DNA of 64,000 bases, from positions 23,078,753 to 23,142,752 of the forward strand of contig NC_068349.1 in NCBI RefSeq assembly GCF_014633365.1, written 5' to 3'. Within the stretch, counting starts at the first letter, position 1. Every line of letters begins with the position of its first letter. The position numbers and the translations under genes are program-made. Below are positions 12,450-23,011 of this stretch, one piece after another. Origin of the DNA: Diospyros lotus (taxonomy: Eukaryota > Streptophyta > Magnoliopsida > Ericales > Ebenaceae). The notes under the pieces were generated by a model. It had not been told where the DNA came from. It ran no database searches and saw nothing but the letters and a program-made list of their open reading frames with translations.

Positions 12450-12680
12450 TGGGTTTAAGTTAATATTTGGACTAAATTAGATTTGGGCCAAATATTAAAT
12501 TAAATATTATATTTGGACTAAATTGGATTTGGGCCAAATATTAAAATAAATATTATATTTGGACTAAATTAGATTTGGGTCAAATATTAAATATTATATT
12601 TGGACCAAATTAGATTTGGGCCAAATATTAAATAAAATATATTTGGACTTGAATTAGATTTGGGCCATAATATTTTATTT
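12450..12680. repeat. Tandem repeat, about 45 bp, five units
   Basis: Degenerate copies of TATTTGGACTAAATTAGATT followed by TGGGCCAAATATTAAA recur head to tail within the Copia LTR, upstream of its TATA box. An enhancer-like role is possible but not shown. Confidence 0.88.
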
Positions 12681-12814
12681 AACCTATAAAAGGATTAGGC
12701 CATTTAATTATATTTCTAGTTGGACTAGAATGAGCCCACTTAAGATTCTAATTAAATTAGAATTAATGGGCTAGCCCAATCCATTAGGGTTTTAGAAACC
12801 CTAAGATATTTCCT

Positions 12815-12824
12815 TATAAATATC
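12815..12824 (+). promoter_or_regulatory. TATA box of Copia LTR
   Basis: TATAAATATC lies downstream of the tandem repeats and a duplicated ACCCTAA-type motif, in the expected U3 position and LTR orientation. Confidence 0.6.
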
Positions 12825-13213
12825 TCTTTATGGGTTGCCCAAAATTAAAGAGTTTTTGGTGTCATTTTTTCAAGAGTTGAAAAATGTATTGCGCTTCACT
12901 CTTCCCGTTTCTTTTGGCATCAATACGAAATGAGGGCATTCTTTTTCAGTCCATACACAAGCTGCGCAAAGGTGAAGGAGCTAGCACTCCTATTCCGCTC
13001 TCCTTGCCAACGGATGCATGCCGCGTATCATGAGTTAGAGGCCGGACACTTGGACGGCTCGAATCTGCGAACGACTCGATAATCTAAAGGTTAGATTTAT
13101 TTATTTGTATGTGAATGATTTGATTTCGACGTTGATCCAATCGCCGGGATCGAGGTAAGTTCAAAAATTTTGAACTACGTTGTTTGCCCCGTAGCGATCA
13201 TACTTTACTTTCA

Positions 13214-14194
13214 GATAGGGGCATAGCGAGTAATGTGGAGGCCCCGAATGTAAATTCAAAGTCATGGGAGCCTGGGTGAGGCGTGTTGGAAGGCCAAGCT
13301 AGGCATCGTGACTAAATGCGTTCATGAGTGTGCAAGGAGAGACGAGAGGTCTCTGTTTACCTGGAGGGTAGTGGTAGGTGCTCTATGGTTATGGGTACCA
13401 GAGCATGAGGTAGGCTCAACATGTCGGTTGTGGATTGAGATCATTGATAATTAAGCTTAGGGATGAGCTAGTTGGTGAAATGAATCATGATGGATTTGGA
13501 TCCATTGTCATGGAAAGTTGGAGCTTTCAAATGTTGAATGAAAGCCGTGAGGTATGATCTCTTGGGGTAAGATCATGAGGCCTCAAGATGTGAAGTGGTT
13601 TGAGAGTCTCTTAAGCGGTAAGAGATGTAGAGTCTTGAGGAGCGGGGCTCATGGTATGAGCTTGAGGTTATCAAGGCAAGGATAACCAAGTAAGATGGCT
13701 TTGGTAAGATGGTGGTGGAACCATCGTAGCTCGGGGAGGCTTTAAGTAGCTTGATGCTATGGGTGTAAGGTTTGATGTGACAGATCTGATGCTATGGACT
13801 GTGTGGCAGAGGACTAATGAGTTGGCTCGCGTTGAGGGCAAGTGGCCCTTGGGCCTGAGCAATTTAGTGAACTGCGGGTGATGGTCAGATGCCAAAGATC
13901 CGGAGTAGCACCTTAGGAAATTTGGTCATGTGAGACCGATAATCTCCTACAAGGGGTAGGACATCTAGAGTAGTCCTATGGAGAAATCATGGAACGTGGT
14001 AACGTTCTGATGGATTAGTAGTCGAGTAGGAAACTCGGTGGGGTGACGCTACGGGTGCGAAACAAGTCAATATTGGACCTGAGCCATGCTGTTGGGAACT
14101 GTTGTTGGGCCAGTCTAAGGAAGCAACACAGTAATGATGATTAGGTGTTGACTCTCTAAAGCACAGGATAACACGATGGGGAACCAGTGTTGGG
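13214..14194 (+). other. Element G internal region, right part
   Basis: About 1 kb with no recognised coding motif, similar in base style to 9872-11215. It ends without PPT or LTR at GGAACCAGTG/TTGGGCCAAGG, where the Tat reading EAEYTLAQ begins on the minus strand. This is the deletion junction. Confidence 0.65.
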
Positions 14195-16394
14195 CCAAGG
14201 TATATTCAGCCTCTTGAGGGCCTAAACATTTGAGAAGAGGTGTAGTGTAAGCTTGCTTATATAATATCCCATCTATGATGGTAAACCTTGCAGCCCGCAT
14301 TTTAAGACTTCTTGCTTCTTGTGGATCATCTGGTAATTCATTGCTAGTGAGATAACGATAGAAGGGCGATCTCCAGTCTACTCTTGCTTCAACGCATGAT
14401 ACCTCTTTTTCTTCGATGCTTGGCTGATGAAGCATCTCAACAAATACTGTTCGTCCTGTTGTCTCTCTAGTGGATGCTAGCTCAGACAAGGCATTAGCGT
14501 GTCCATTGAGCGATCTGTTTATTTGTGTTAACTGAAAACTCTGAAATGTCTGTTCTAGATCATTTACTTTGCACAAGTATTGTGCCATTATCTACTCTCT
14601 AGTTTCATATTGCCCCTGAAACTGCTGCACAATTAGCTGGGAATCATTATGGGTAGCCAATCGTGTTACTTCCAATTTCCTTGTTATCCTCATTCCGGCA
14701 ATTAATGCTTCATATTCAGCTACATTATTGGTACTTGGAAAAGCAAATCACAGAGAATACTCTAACGTTTCTCCCTCAGGGGATACGAGTACTATCCTAG
14801 CGTCACTTCCCTGTGAACTAGATGCTCCATCAACAAACAACAACCATTCTGCTTGTTCATTTTCTCCCACTTTATTGGAGTGTGTACATTCCATAATAAA
14901 GTCAGCCAGTGCCTGTCCTTTTATAGCTTGTCGAGGCTGGTATTGGATATCATATTCACTTAATTCAATGGACCATTTGGTAAGGTGACAGGAACATTCA
15001 AGCTTTTGCAAAATACATCGTAAGGGTTGATCTGTAAGTACGATGATCGAATGAGCTTGGAAGTATGGCCTCAATTTTCTGGAGGCATTTAACAGAGCTA
15101 ACGCCATTTTTTCAGCAACGGGGTAGCGTGTCTCTGGGCCCTGTAATACCTTGCTAACATAGTATATTGGTCGATCCACTTGTCCCTCTTTCCTGATCAA
15201 TACTGCGCTTATGGCTTCATCATTTATCCCCAAATCTAAGTACAATGTCTCTCCAATTTCTGGTCGAGTTAATAGGGGAACTTCTTTCAAGTATTCCTTT
15301 AATGATTCAAAGGACTTTTGGCATTGTTCTGTCCATTCAAACTTTTTTCCTGCCCTTAACGTTCATAAGAATGGGAGCTCTCTTTCAGCTGACTTAGAGA
15401 GAAAATGTCCAAGAGCGGCCATTCGTCCTGTCAATTGTTGAACTTCCTTGATTGATGTTGGTGGCTCCATATCCAATATTGCTTGAATTTTCTCAGGGTT
15501 TGCCTCGATTCCTCTTTGTGTGATCATGTATCCCAAGAATTTTCCAGACTGTACTCCAAAGGCACACTTCGTTGGATTTAGTCGCATCTTGTACCGTCTA
15601 AAGACTCCAAGCATCTATGTTAGTTTTTTCACATGTGATTCATCTTTCCGGCTTTTCACAATCATATCGTCAACATATGCTTCCATGGTGTCGCACAGCA
15701 ATTCTTTAAAGACTTTATTCACTATGCGTTGATAAGTGGCTCTAGCATTCTTAAGTCCAAAGGGAATGACTTGGTAATAGTACGTTCCTTTTTCGATGAT
15801 AAACGACGTTTTCTCTTGGTCTGGTGGGTGCATCATTATTTGGTGATACCCTGGGAAAGTTTCCAAAAAGCTTAGAAATTGGTATCTAGATGTTTTATCT
15901 ATAAGACGGTCGATCCGAGGTAGCGGGTAAGAATCTTTGGGGCATGCTTTGTTGAGATTGGTGAAATCCACACATACACGCCATTTCCCATTGGACTTTG
16001 GGACCATAACAACATTGGCTAACCACTCTAGATATAATACTTCTCGAATGAAACCCGCTTTTTGCAATTTATCAACTTCTTCTTCCAATGCTTGCAGTCT
16101 ATCAGGGGCAATGTTTTGCTTCTTCTATCGAACAGGCTTAAACTGTGGATCCACAGTCAAATGGTGACATATCACTTCTGGACTGGTTCCTGGCATATCT
16201 TTTGGTTTCCAAGCAAATACATCTGAATTTTCTTGCAGGCATCTTGCAATCTCTTCTTTTATATGTTCCGGTAGTTGTGAACCCACATATGCTACTTTTT
16301 CAGAATCTGCTTCACTCAGATGCATTACCACCAATTCTTCAATAGGTTGGGGTTTGCGTGCGGCTCCTTCTTCCAAGGATTTATGTATGGCCTT
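14195..16394 (-). pseudogene. pol: Tat pol: RT, RNase H, second RNase H, integrase start
   Basis: Minus order: linker (16394-16125) with EIARCLQENSDVFAWKPKDMPG; RT (about 16124-15615) with VPKSNGKWRVCVDFTNLNKACPK cut short here to key parts PKSNGKWR and YPLPRIDRLID, then the active-site loop AYVDDMIVKS; thumb/connection 15614-15363; Ty3 RNase H from about 15290 (LTKWSIELSEYDI, QALADFI); then a second RNase H (WLLFVDGASS, AEYEALIAG, HNDSQLIV, HANALSELAS); then the integrase N-terminal region to LGPQEAEYTLAQ. The first RT catalytic Asp is read as Glu (SFLETFPGYHQ where family members have DA(F/Y)SGY), and the last Asp of the second RNase H is Asn. Stops occur after FKPVR, HVKKLT and QYETRE. Dead, but the lineage is clear. 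Confidence 0.92.
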
Positions 16395-18523
16395 TGTAAC
16401 ACCCCAATTTTCTTGAGCGTGTTATAACTTAGGATTTCGGGAATATAAAAATTTTTCATATCTCAATAGCTGTCATACATCACACAACATCCCCAAAACC
16501 CTAATTTTCACCTTCTTAGCTTAACAAACCCAATTATTGAATAGCTAAGACAGGCATTAAAATTTCAAATGAGAAAGCTAGATCGAACCTGATATGGTTC
16601 ACAACCATAATACTTTATTTATCATAAAATTGTTCAAGACGTCTACAAAATATATTACATGGACTTCATCAGGTGATAACTAAACATCTTAAGCATATCC
16701 AAAATTACATAGGCTCGCACATAAACAAAAATATGCTAATCATGCTACAGACAGTAATTTAAGCTAATTCTTCAGCTATCTTCTTTCCCTTAGAGCCGCT
16801 CGTCGAACCTGGAATGTTTGACTATTCCAGGGACATAATCCAATTAGAAGATGAATCTTCTAGTGAGAAACTCCAAAAACAGTTTATATCGATGCATGAT
16901 CAAGTATAAAATATATGAGAAGATAAGGAGAACTACTCCGAAGTGCCTCGTGAACACCTTAGCCTCCTCCAACGAGAGCTTTCTCAATGGCGCACACATA
17001 GCGCCTCTCGGGAGGTCCCTAACCATGTCACTTCGGCCCAACCTCATAGCACTCATGCAAGCACCACATCTGTTGTCCCTTAGGCTCATGGTCTTCCCCA
17101 CGAGCTTTCTCGATGCCGCACGCATAGCGCATCTTGGGGGATATCCGATTTTTGCCCTCGGCCAACAACAAATAGGTACAACAGTATCGCCACACGAATT
17201 TTATAAATGCAACAGTTAAAAAGCCAACAGCATATATTTTTCAGAAAAATACAGTTCATATATGCAACATGATTTCTCGTAAGAGAATAACAAGAGTCTA
17301 CGTACAAGAACTTCAAAAAATATGTCTCATGCAATAGAAGTCTCTCATAAGAGAATAAAAAATAGGATTTAGATTATAGGAGTCTCACCTTATTGGTTTA
17401 TATCTTAGACGGTATAATTTCATAGCAAACGGCCTAGGTTTCTACAGAAAACATGCGTTTCAGTAAACCTAACCTCAAATATTTTTACATAAGGTTGAGG
17501 GGCATTAAAGTAGGGACATAACTGGAAAATTTGAAGAAAAATAGGCCTCTCACACGCCTTAGAAAGGTGGGCCACGCGCCTTCACGCGCAGGCACTAGAT
17601 TCCGGACAACAACGCCTCATTTTCGTATTTCAGCCATATCTCCCTCGTTTTAACTTCGATTTGACCCCCGTTTGAACCTACGCGACCCTCTCTTCCCCCT
17701 CTATAGGATTATAAAAAAACAAATAGACTTACCTAACTTTTTTTCTGACTGATTTTGAGAAATTCCGGCGAAGACCCGCAACTCCGACGAGGCTCGTTCT
17801 CCGCCGCTTTCTTCTCGCCTTCTTGCCGAACTTCCTTCTCTCTCTCTAAAGAAACCTTCTCCACTTAGAGTGCTTCACTCCTAAAAGCTCTCTTGAATGG
17901 TTTGAGAACAAACCATGGTGCCTTTTTATAGATTTCTCCAACCAATCACGTTATGCCACTTGTCACAATCTAAGCCATGGACTCCAAAGACTCAAAAATA
18001 TATTTGAATGGCTTTTCAAATCCAAAACTATAATGGATTAAAATTTTGAGATCCAAGCTAATTCCCCAAACTTATTTCAAATGACACTTTGACCCTTATT
18101 TCAAATTCTCAAACTTTAATATTTTACCACATAAGCTCCAAATTTCATCCTTATTTTATTTGGATAATTCTCTAATTACAATTACACCCTCAAACATCAA
18201 ATTTATCGAGATGCTTAAAATCTCAAAATTAATAACTCAAAATTTCTCAATATATACGATTTCCCGAAGCCTCTTACCATCATTCGGCTATTTTAGGCTA
18301 TAACTTAGCTTAACCGAAAAACCGTCTCTGATTTAATTTCTTTCAGCGTCATAAATCTCACCTTGAGACGCTCGTCAAAAATATACCTTTGTCCTTAGGT
18401 ATCTAAGTGCTAGGACACTTTCTACAGCTGATTCGGTCACTTGTTTCCCTTTCAAGCCCATTTTTCGGTATTTTAAACTCAATTAAAATACGTGGCAACC
18501 TTATGAAAATATGGGGTATTACA
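16395..18523 (-). mobile_element. Family A solo LTR (A1, chromovirus type)
   Basis: 2129 bp, plus-strand start TGTAACACCCCAATTTTC and end ATATGGGGTATTACA, with a perfect TSD GCCTT at 16390-16394 and 18524-18528. It splits the Tat reading between ...LSIAEKA and the linker at 16394. It is the same family as the LTRs of the full chromovirus at 43897-56881. It contains a minus-strand TATAAAAAGG and, downstream in sense, an open frame (17125-16844) also found in other family A copies. Confidence 0.95.
17921..17930 (-). promoter_or_regulatory. TATA box of family A LTR (A1)
   Basis: The minus strand reads TATAAAAAGG. Equivalent sites TATAAATAGG occur at 45240-45231 and 56289-56280 in the two LTRs of the full-length element, so the position is conserved in the family. 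Confidence 0.72.
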
Positions 18524-19080
18524 GCCTTCTCGGCTATGGATAAGGTTTGTTCATCTTTTTTCCCTTTCATAGATGACACATAACAAGTTCGTGCCTTCTT
18601 CTGATCTCCTCGAACCTGTCCAACTCTGGCGGGTGTGGGGAATTTCATCAACAAATAGCATGAGGACACCACGACCCTTAGATCATTGAATAACGGGCGA
18701 CCCAAAATCATGTTATATGCTGTTGAGGAGGTTTTAACCACCATAAAATTCGCTTGTCGAGTTACGAGTTGGGGGTCTACGCCTAATGTTATAGGCGACT
18801 GAATAGATCCTGCCACTGGGACTGCTTCTCCAGTGAAGCTATACAGGGGCAAGGACACTTTCTTCAGTCGATCATGAGATAAATGCATTTTCTCAAAACA
18901 GTTTCAATAGATCAAATTAACAGAACTGCCACTATCTACTAAAATTCTACTAATGGGGTGCTTAGCCACGACTGTTGAAATAACCATTGGATCATCATGC
19001 GGGAGTATTATATCACCTCGATCGGTTGGGGCGAAGGTGATTGGCTCTTCATCATCTCTTACCTCCATCACTGAATTAAC
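18524..19080 (-). pseudogene. Tat aspartic protease
   Basis: The minus-strand reading gives VRDDEEPITFAPTDRGDI, then ILVDSGSSVNLIY around 18945-18910, the intact DSG active site of a retroviral-type protease, followed by a stop. It continues HLSHDRLKKVSLPLYSF, AYNMILGRPLFNDLRVV and a tail to LSIAEKA, where the family A LTR is inserted. The protease would mature the gag-pol polyprotein. One stop just after the active site plus the insertion inactivate it. It is preceded without a clear break by the gag C-terminus. Confidence 0.9.
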
Positions 19081-20925
19081 TTAGTAGGCTTGACGTGCGT
19101 ATGCCTTTCGGGAGGCTGATGTGTCCCCACCTAGGGTTTCCCCACCTGAAATAACGTGAATGGCCTGTTGAGTCAATTCATTATCCAAATAAGTATCTTG
19201 TCTATGATCTCTTCCTCTCTCTTGTTGCCTCGGGTTTGGCCTTTCATGCCCATCACGTCTGTTTTCCCTTTGCCGGGGTTCCTCGTTTTCTTCTCCCTTG
19301 TTTCTCACATATCTTTGCAAGTGCCCCTCTCGAATGAGCATCTCAATCTGATTCTTCAATTCTCTACAATGATCAGTGGAATGTCACCGAGTTCGATGAT
19401 ATCTGCAATACTCTTCTTGGTTTTTTCCCATAGGTCTGTCAACTCTGCGGGGTAGTTTAAGAAGTCCTTCTCCCTCTACTACGGCTAATATAGTTGATCG
19501 GGGCTGTAAAAACCGAGTGTAATGATTAAAATGAGGTTTAGGTACATCCGCTCTCCTAATCCTTTCCTATCGTCGAATAGACTCTTCTTCTCCTTCACAT
19601 TCCTTTCTCTTCCTTTCTTTGTCTTCATTCCCCCCCCCCCCCCCACATTCCTCATGATTTCAGTGTGGAGGATATACCGGTTTGCTCTGACAAATAAATC
19701 GTCCAGGGACGTTGGAGGGTCTAAAGAAAGTGACTCTTGGAGAGAGGTGAGATGTTTCCCTTGGAGTATAGCAGACACTACCACTTGGGCCAGCAAATCG
19801 AGGACTTCAAGAGTAACGTTACAAAATCTATCCACAAATTGACGTAAGGATTCCTTATTCCCTTGTCGTATGCTGAGCAAATATGTGGCGTCCTTTTTTC
19901 TTTGACTATTAATCACAAAAGCCTTGATAAACTCTGTTCTAAGCTGCCCAAATGATGAAATAGAGGCTTCTGAAAGGTTGTTAAGCCATGTTCGAGAGTG
20001 TCCTGATAGTGTTAAGAAAAAAGCCCAGCACACTATGTCATCGTCCCATCCATGCAATATCATCAGTGACTCATAATTCTAAACATGATCATATGGATCG
20101 TCCTTTCCTGAGTAGATGGTGATTTGTGGCATTTTGAATTTTCGAGGCAGAGACCTCTCCAATATATCTGCAGTAAAAGGACATTTTCTACGCTGGTGCT
20201 CTTCTGTTGTAGGGATTAACTTTTTCTGCTCAAGCACCTCTTCTACCACTCTTTTCATGTCATCACACATACTAGCTGCTATTTGATTGTCATGTCTTGT
20301 TAGTGTACTGGCCACCATTTCATGATACCTTAGCCTTTGAGGGCATCTAGTCCTGTTTTCCATTCTTGGGTTTTCATTTCTTCGGGGCATGGAATGAGGG
20401 TTCCTTCTTGGTGGTGGTGATCTGGGCCTATCCTCTCATTGAGGAGCAGATTGGGAATGGGAATCGGGAGTGGCCTCTTGATAGGAATCAGCTCCCACCT
20501 CGAGTTGAGGTTTAGGGGGTGGCACAAACTTTTTTAAAGTATGTCTCTCCAGGCATCATACTTTGGAGTACACCAGCCATCTCTCGAAGTGCCTGCATGC
20601 CCTCAACGTGTTGCTGTCTCAATGCTTCATACTCTTCCCACGGGATCGTACGTGGTGGCTGTCGTGAAGTCCCAACTTGATCAGTAGGAAGTGGCCCTGA
20701 GCCAATGTTAAGTGGAGGTGGGACTGATTGATTCCCCATCTACTGGCTGGGGGAAACGGAGCGATCACCTCCTGGTGGTTGAGCATTATGAGGGGGAGGA
20801 GGTGCTCCTTGTGGGTGAGAATCGGGAATAATGTGAGGTGTTCCCTATTGCCGAGAGTTCGGCGGGGGTAGGCGTGTTTCTATGCCTTGAGAGAGAGTTT
20901 GTCGATGTCCACGGGTGTCTGCTAT
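19081..20925 (-). pseudogene. gag: Tat gag polyprotein
   Basis: The minus-strand reading starts near 20925, where ATA stands in place of an expected ATG (IADTRGHRQTLSQGIE); the next in-frame Met is at 20739 (MGNQSVPPPLNIGSG). The core includes FKMPQITIYSGKDDPYDHV, then WAFFLTLSGHSRTWLNNL, SSFGQLRTEFIKAFVINS and ESLRQFVDRFCN, a capsid-like region, and an Arg/Glu-rich tail (19359-19081). Breaks include stops near 20746, 20525 and 20080 and a 15-base C tract (19630-19644, G on the coding strand) that shifts or threatens frame. The gag would package element RNA. This copy cannot. Confidence 0.87.
19630..19644. repeat. Poly-C tract in Tat gag
   Basis: Fifteen consecutive C on the plus strand, read as a Gly run on the minus strand (RNVGGGGG). 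Such a tract is prone to slippage and to sequencing error, so the frame here is unreliable. Confidence 0.9.
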
Positions 20926-20952
20926 TCTTAAGTTGACTTTTTATCTTGCGCT

Positions 20953-20969
20953 TCCCACAGACGGCACCA
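20953..20969 (-). other. Primer-binding site of Tat element
   Basis: The minus strand reads TGGTGCCGTCTGTGGGA immediately inside the LTR end at 20972. The form TGGYGCCGTCTGTGGGA is typical of Tat/Retand elements. The tRNA identity is not resolved here. Confidence 0.8.
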
Positions 20970-21189
20970 ATTGTTGTTACCAAAATACAATAATCTATTT
21001 TTAATTATGGACAAACGCAAGATTCTCGAGAGTCGTGCCTTCACTTATGAGAATCTTGACAAGCAACTGGATCTGGTAGAGGTCCAGATCTGGTAATCCA
21101 ACAGAGCTGATGGTCTAGCAAGGTTGATGATCTGGTTGGTTGATGATCTGGTGGGCTGATGATCTAGTGGCCTAAATGATCTGGTGGCC

Positions 21190-21366
21190 TAAGATGACCA
21201 AGTGACCTCAGGGTGACGAATGGCCTTGGTGACCTAGTGACCTGAGGATAACGAGTGGCCTTGATGACCGAGTGACCTGAGGGTGACAAGTGGCCTTAAT
21301 GACCGAGTGACTTGAGGGCGACGAGTGGCCTTGGTGACCGAGTGACCTCAGGGTGACGAGTGGCCT
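21190..21366. repeat. 35-bp tandem repeat, about five units
   Basis: Units of the type GTGACCGAGTGACCTGAGGG + TGACGAGTGGCCTTG repeat head to tail. A shorter GATGATCTGGTGG-type repeat lies just before it (21107-21187). Confidence 0.9.
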
Positions 21367-21502
21367 ATAAAACGAGAGCACCGTTAGGACACGGGTGGGG
21401 GTCCCCGCGCAAACCCTCCGATGCTTAAGTCAGATCTCGAGAAAATATCAAATAATGCTTCAATTACCCAAAATTACGTACCTGGTGAAGAAAATGGGAC
21501 AT

Positions 21503-21512
21503 TATATTTATA
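21503..21512 (-). promoter_or_regulatory. TATA box of Tat LTR
   Basis: The minus strand reads TATAAATATA, placed between the inverted-repeat cluster and the 35-bp repeats in the sense of transcription. Confidence 0.62.
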
Positions 21513-21659
21513 GCGGAGGGTGAGGGAGGCCTCGCGATATTCTCGGCGAGAATCTCGCGGCCCATTCCGGAGATCTTGTGGCCCATTATGAGGATTTTGG
21601 AGTTCAGTCGGTTGACGAGAGGGGGGCCACTCGGTTGGATCAAGTGGATTGTCAAAAAA

Positions 21660-21905
21660 TGGTAAACCCGGAGGGTCACTCGGCACGACCGAGTGACCCC
21701 CCACTCGATTGGTCCCCTGAGTGGGATCTCTCGGCCTAACCTAGTGGACCCCACTCGGCTAGGCCGAGTTAGGGGCGAGGGGCCACTCGGCACAACCAAG
21801 TGGACCCCCACTCGGTTGTGCCGAGCAGTGGTGCGACCGCTCATCCAACCAAGTGGCCACTCGGCCTAATCGAGTGGGCACCCACTAGGCTACCGAGTGG
21901 GTCTT
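21660..21905. repeat. Clustered inverted CACTCGG/CCGAGTG motifs
   Basis: About ten occurrences of CACTCGG, CCGAGTG and one-base variants alternate in both orientations, forming several short hairpin-capable pairs, for example CACTCGGCACGACCGAGTG near 21677. It lies upstream of the TATA box in the LTR sense. Confidence 0.82.
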
Positions 21906-22468
21906 CTTGGACACCCTTTCTTTGCCTTAATCCCATCGAATTGGGGCCCACGCTCAATCAGATATCTGCTTTACTTTCCTGGGTACATCACTAGGCAATA
22001 ATCACTTAAAGGATGCCTAATTATTTTACAGGATAGGACTTGGTACAAGTAAGTGCCCGACAAAAATTTTTGGAGATTAATTGGATTTTTGAAACATTTT
22101 GATTTACGACTCATTAGAATTAACAAATGTTTTGTGGGTACTTGAGGATTTTTGATAGCAAGGCCCGAGAGACTATTTTGTTGTCTACTTATTTCACAGG
22201 AATTTTGGGATTTGGGAGATTATTAGAATCAAGGTTACGAGCTTGGTAAAGATCTTATAGTCACCTAATTCGTGAAATCCTTATACAAATTGTGATATAG
22301 ATATTTGGAATTTGTTGCATTGGTGATCAGCTAAATCCACATGAGTTGGGAAAGTCGAAACTTATGATTTTGAGTTTTAGTCTTATTAGTTGGGTATGAA
22401 TGTTTTGGGATTATTTTAGTGCTAAGGTTTGAACATTAACCTTATAAATTGGAGTATGACTATTCTAG

Positions 22469-23011
22469 ATGGACAATGCCCGGTGTTCTCAAAAACCTAG
22501 AAAAAGACACGGCTTGGGGACTCGAGAAAGAAATTTTAAGCTAAAGGTAACTGTTTCATATGTTGAAAATCTCATATCAAAAAATCTTGTGAAAAGAGAA
22601 ACCAAAAATGCAATATTTGTGGAAGAAAAGACCACATTGCCTAAGATTGTCCAGAAGGGCTTATGTGTCTTAATTGCCAGCAAATTGGCCATCTCCCTAG
22701 GGATTGCCCACAAAGAAAAGAAATCAACTAGGATAGGACGAACAAAGGAGGTCAAGAACTATAGCTAGGACGTGTGATAAATTTTACAAGAAAAGATGCT
22801 CATGCCAGCTCGATAATCATACAAGGTACATTGACTTACAAGTATTGGTAAACCCTGGATCTAGGCCCCCCATTAATATCGCATATATTGATACGTTGCC
22901 TAGGAATGGAACTGAGAAAGCTATGTTGTCTAATGATAGTGACTACTTGTTAGGAAAACAAGTGGGAACTTGCACGAAATACAAGAATGGGAAAGGTTTC
23001 AAGGGTAAGGT
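22469..23011 (+). pseudogene. Chromovirus gag C-terminus and protease remnant
   Basis: One frame reads three zinc knuckles in a row: CFIC*KSHIKKSC, CNICGRKDHIA*DC and CLNCQQIGHLPRDC, with stops inside the first two. The spacing is Cx2Cx3-4Hx4C, as in Ty3 gag nucleocapsid regions. Further on, in another frame, LVNPGSRPPIN resembles the protease motif LIDPGST, with the catalytic Asp replaced by Asn. From 22036 to 22468 nothing is recognised. A decayed relic; the lineage is inferred from the zinc knuckles and the downstream pol fragments. Confidence 0.8.

Larger units (their letters stand above)
11216..13213 (+). mobile_element. Copia-type LTR inserted in element G
   Basis: It starts TGTTAGTGTAGGTGCTC, a familiar plant Copia LTR start, and ends most plausibly CTTTACTTTCA. 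Flanks GACAA (11211-11215) and GATAG (13214-13218) share only 3 of 5 bases, so the right end is uncertain by a few bases. The interior includes five tandem units of about 45 bp (12450-12680), a TATA box at 12815 and AAACCCTAA-like motifs. The non-coding G-type sequence resumes on the right. Solo LTR of about 2.0 kb. Confidence 0.78.
7181..14194 (+). mobile_element. Element G: coding-free LTR element, 3' end deleted
   Basis: It comprises a 2677-bp 5' LTR (7181-9857), an initiator-Met PBS and about 2.3 kb of internal sequence (9872-11215, 13214-14194) in which I recognise no gag or pol. A Copia LTR is inserted at 11216-13213. No PPT or second LTR precedes the return to Tat pol at 14195, and the Tat integrase core is also missing, so one deletion probably removed the 3' end of G and the adjacent Tat DNA. 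The structure is like a large non-autonomous (LARD-type) derivative. Confidence 0.7.
5391..22030 (-). mobile_element. Tat/Retand-type Ty3/gypsy element, nested and degenerate
   Basis: In minus order: LTR 22030-20972, PBS 20969-20953, gag 20925-19081, protease 19080-18524, RT/RNase H/second RNase H/integrase start 16394-14195, integrase end 7180-7141 and 5843-5391. The 3' LTR is outside the window beyond C1. The extra RNase H-like domain after the Ty3 RNase H is the recognised hallmark of the Tat lineage. Three insertions split it: an Athila-like solo LTR, element G and a family A solo LTR. The integrase catalytic core is missing at the element G junction. Confidence 0.88.
20972..22030 (-). 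mobile_element. Tat 5' LTR
   Basis: Minus strand begins TGTAAAATAATTAGGCATC (22030) and ends GGTAACAACA (20972), 1059 bp, next to the PBS. It contains a minus-strand TATA box (21512-21503), a 35-bp tandem repeat (21190-21366) and a cluster of inverted CACTCGG/CCGAGTG motifs (21660-21905). The right flank GGATA (22031-22035) would be its TSD, with the partner outside the window. Confidence 0.87.
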
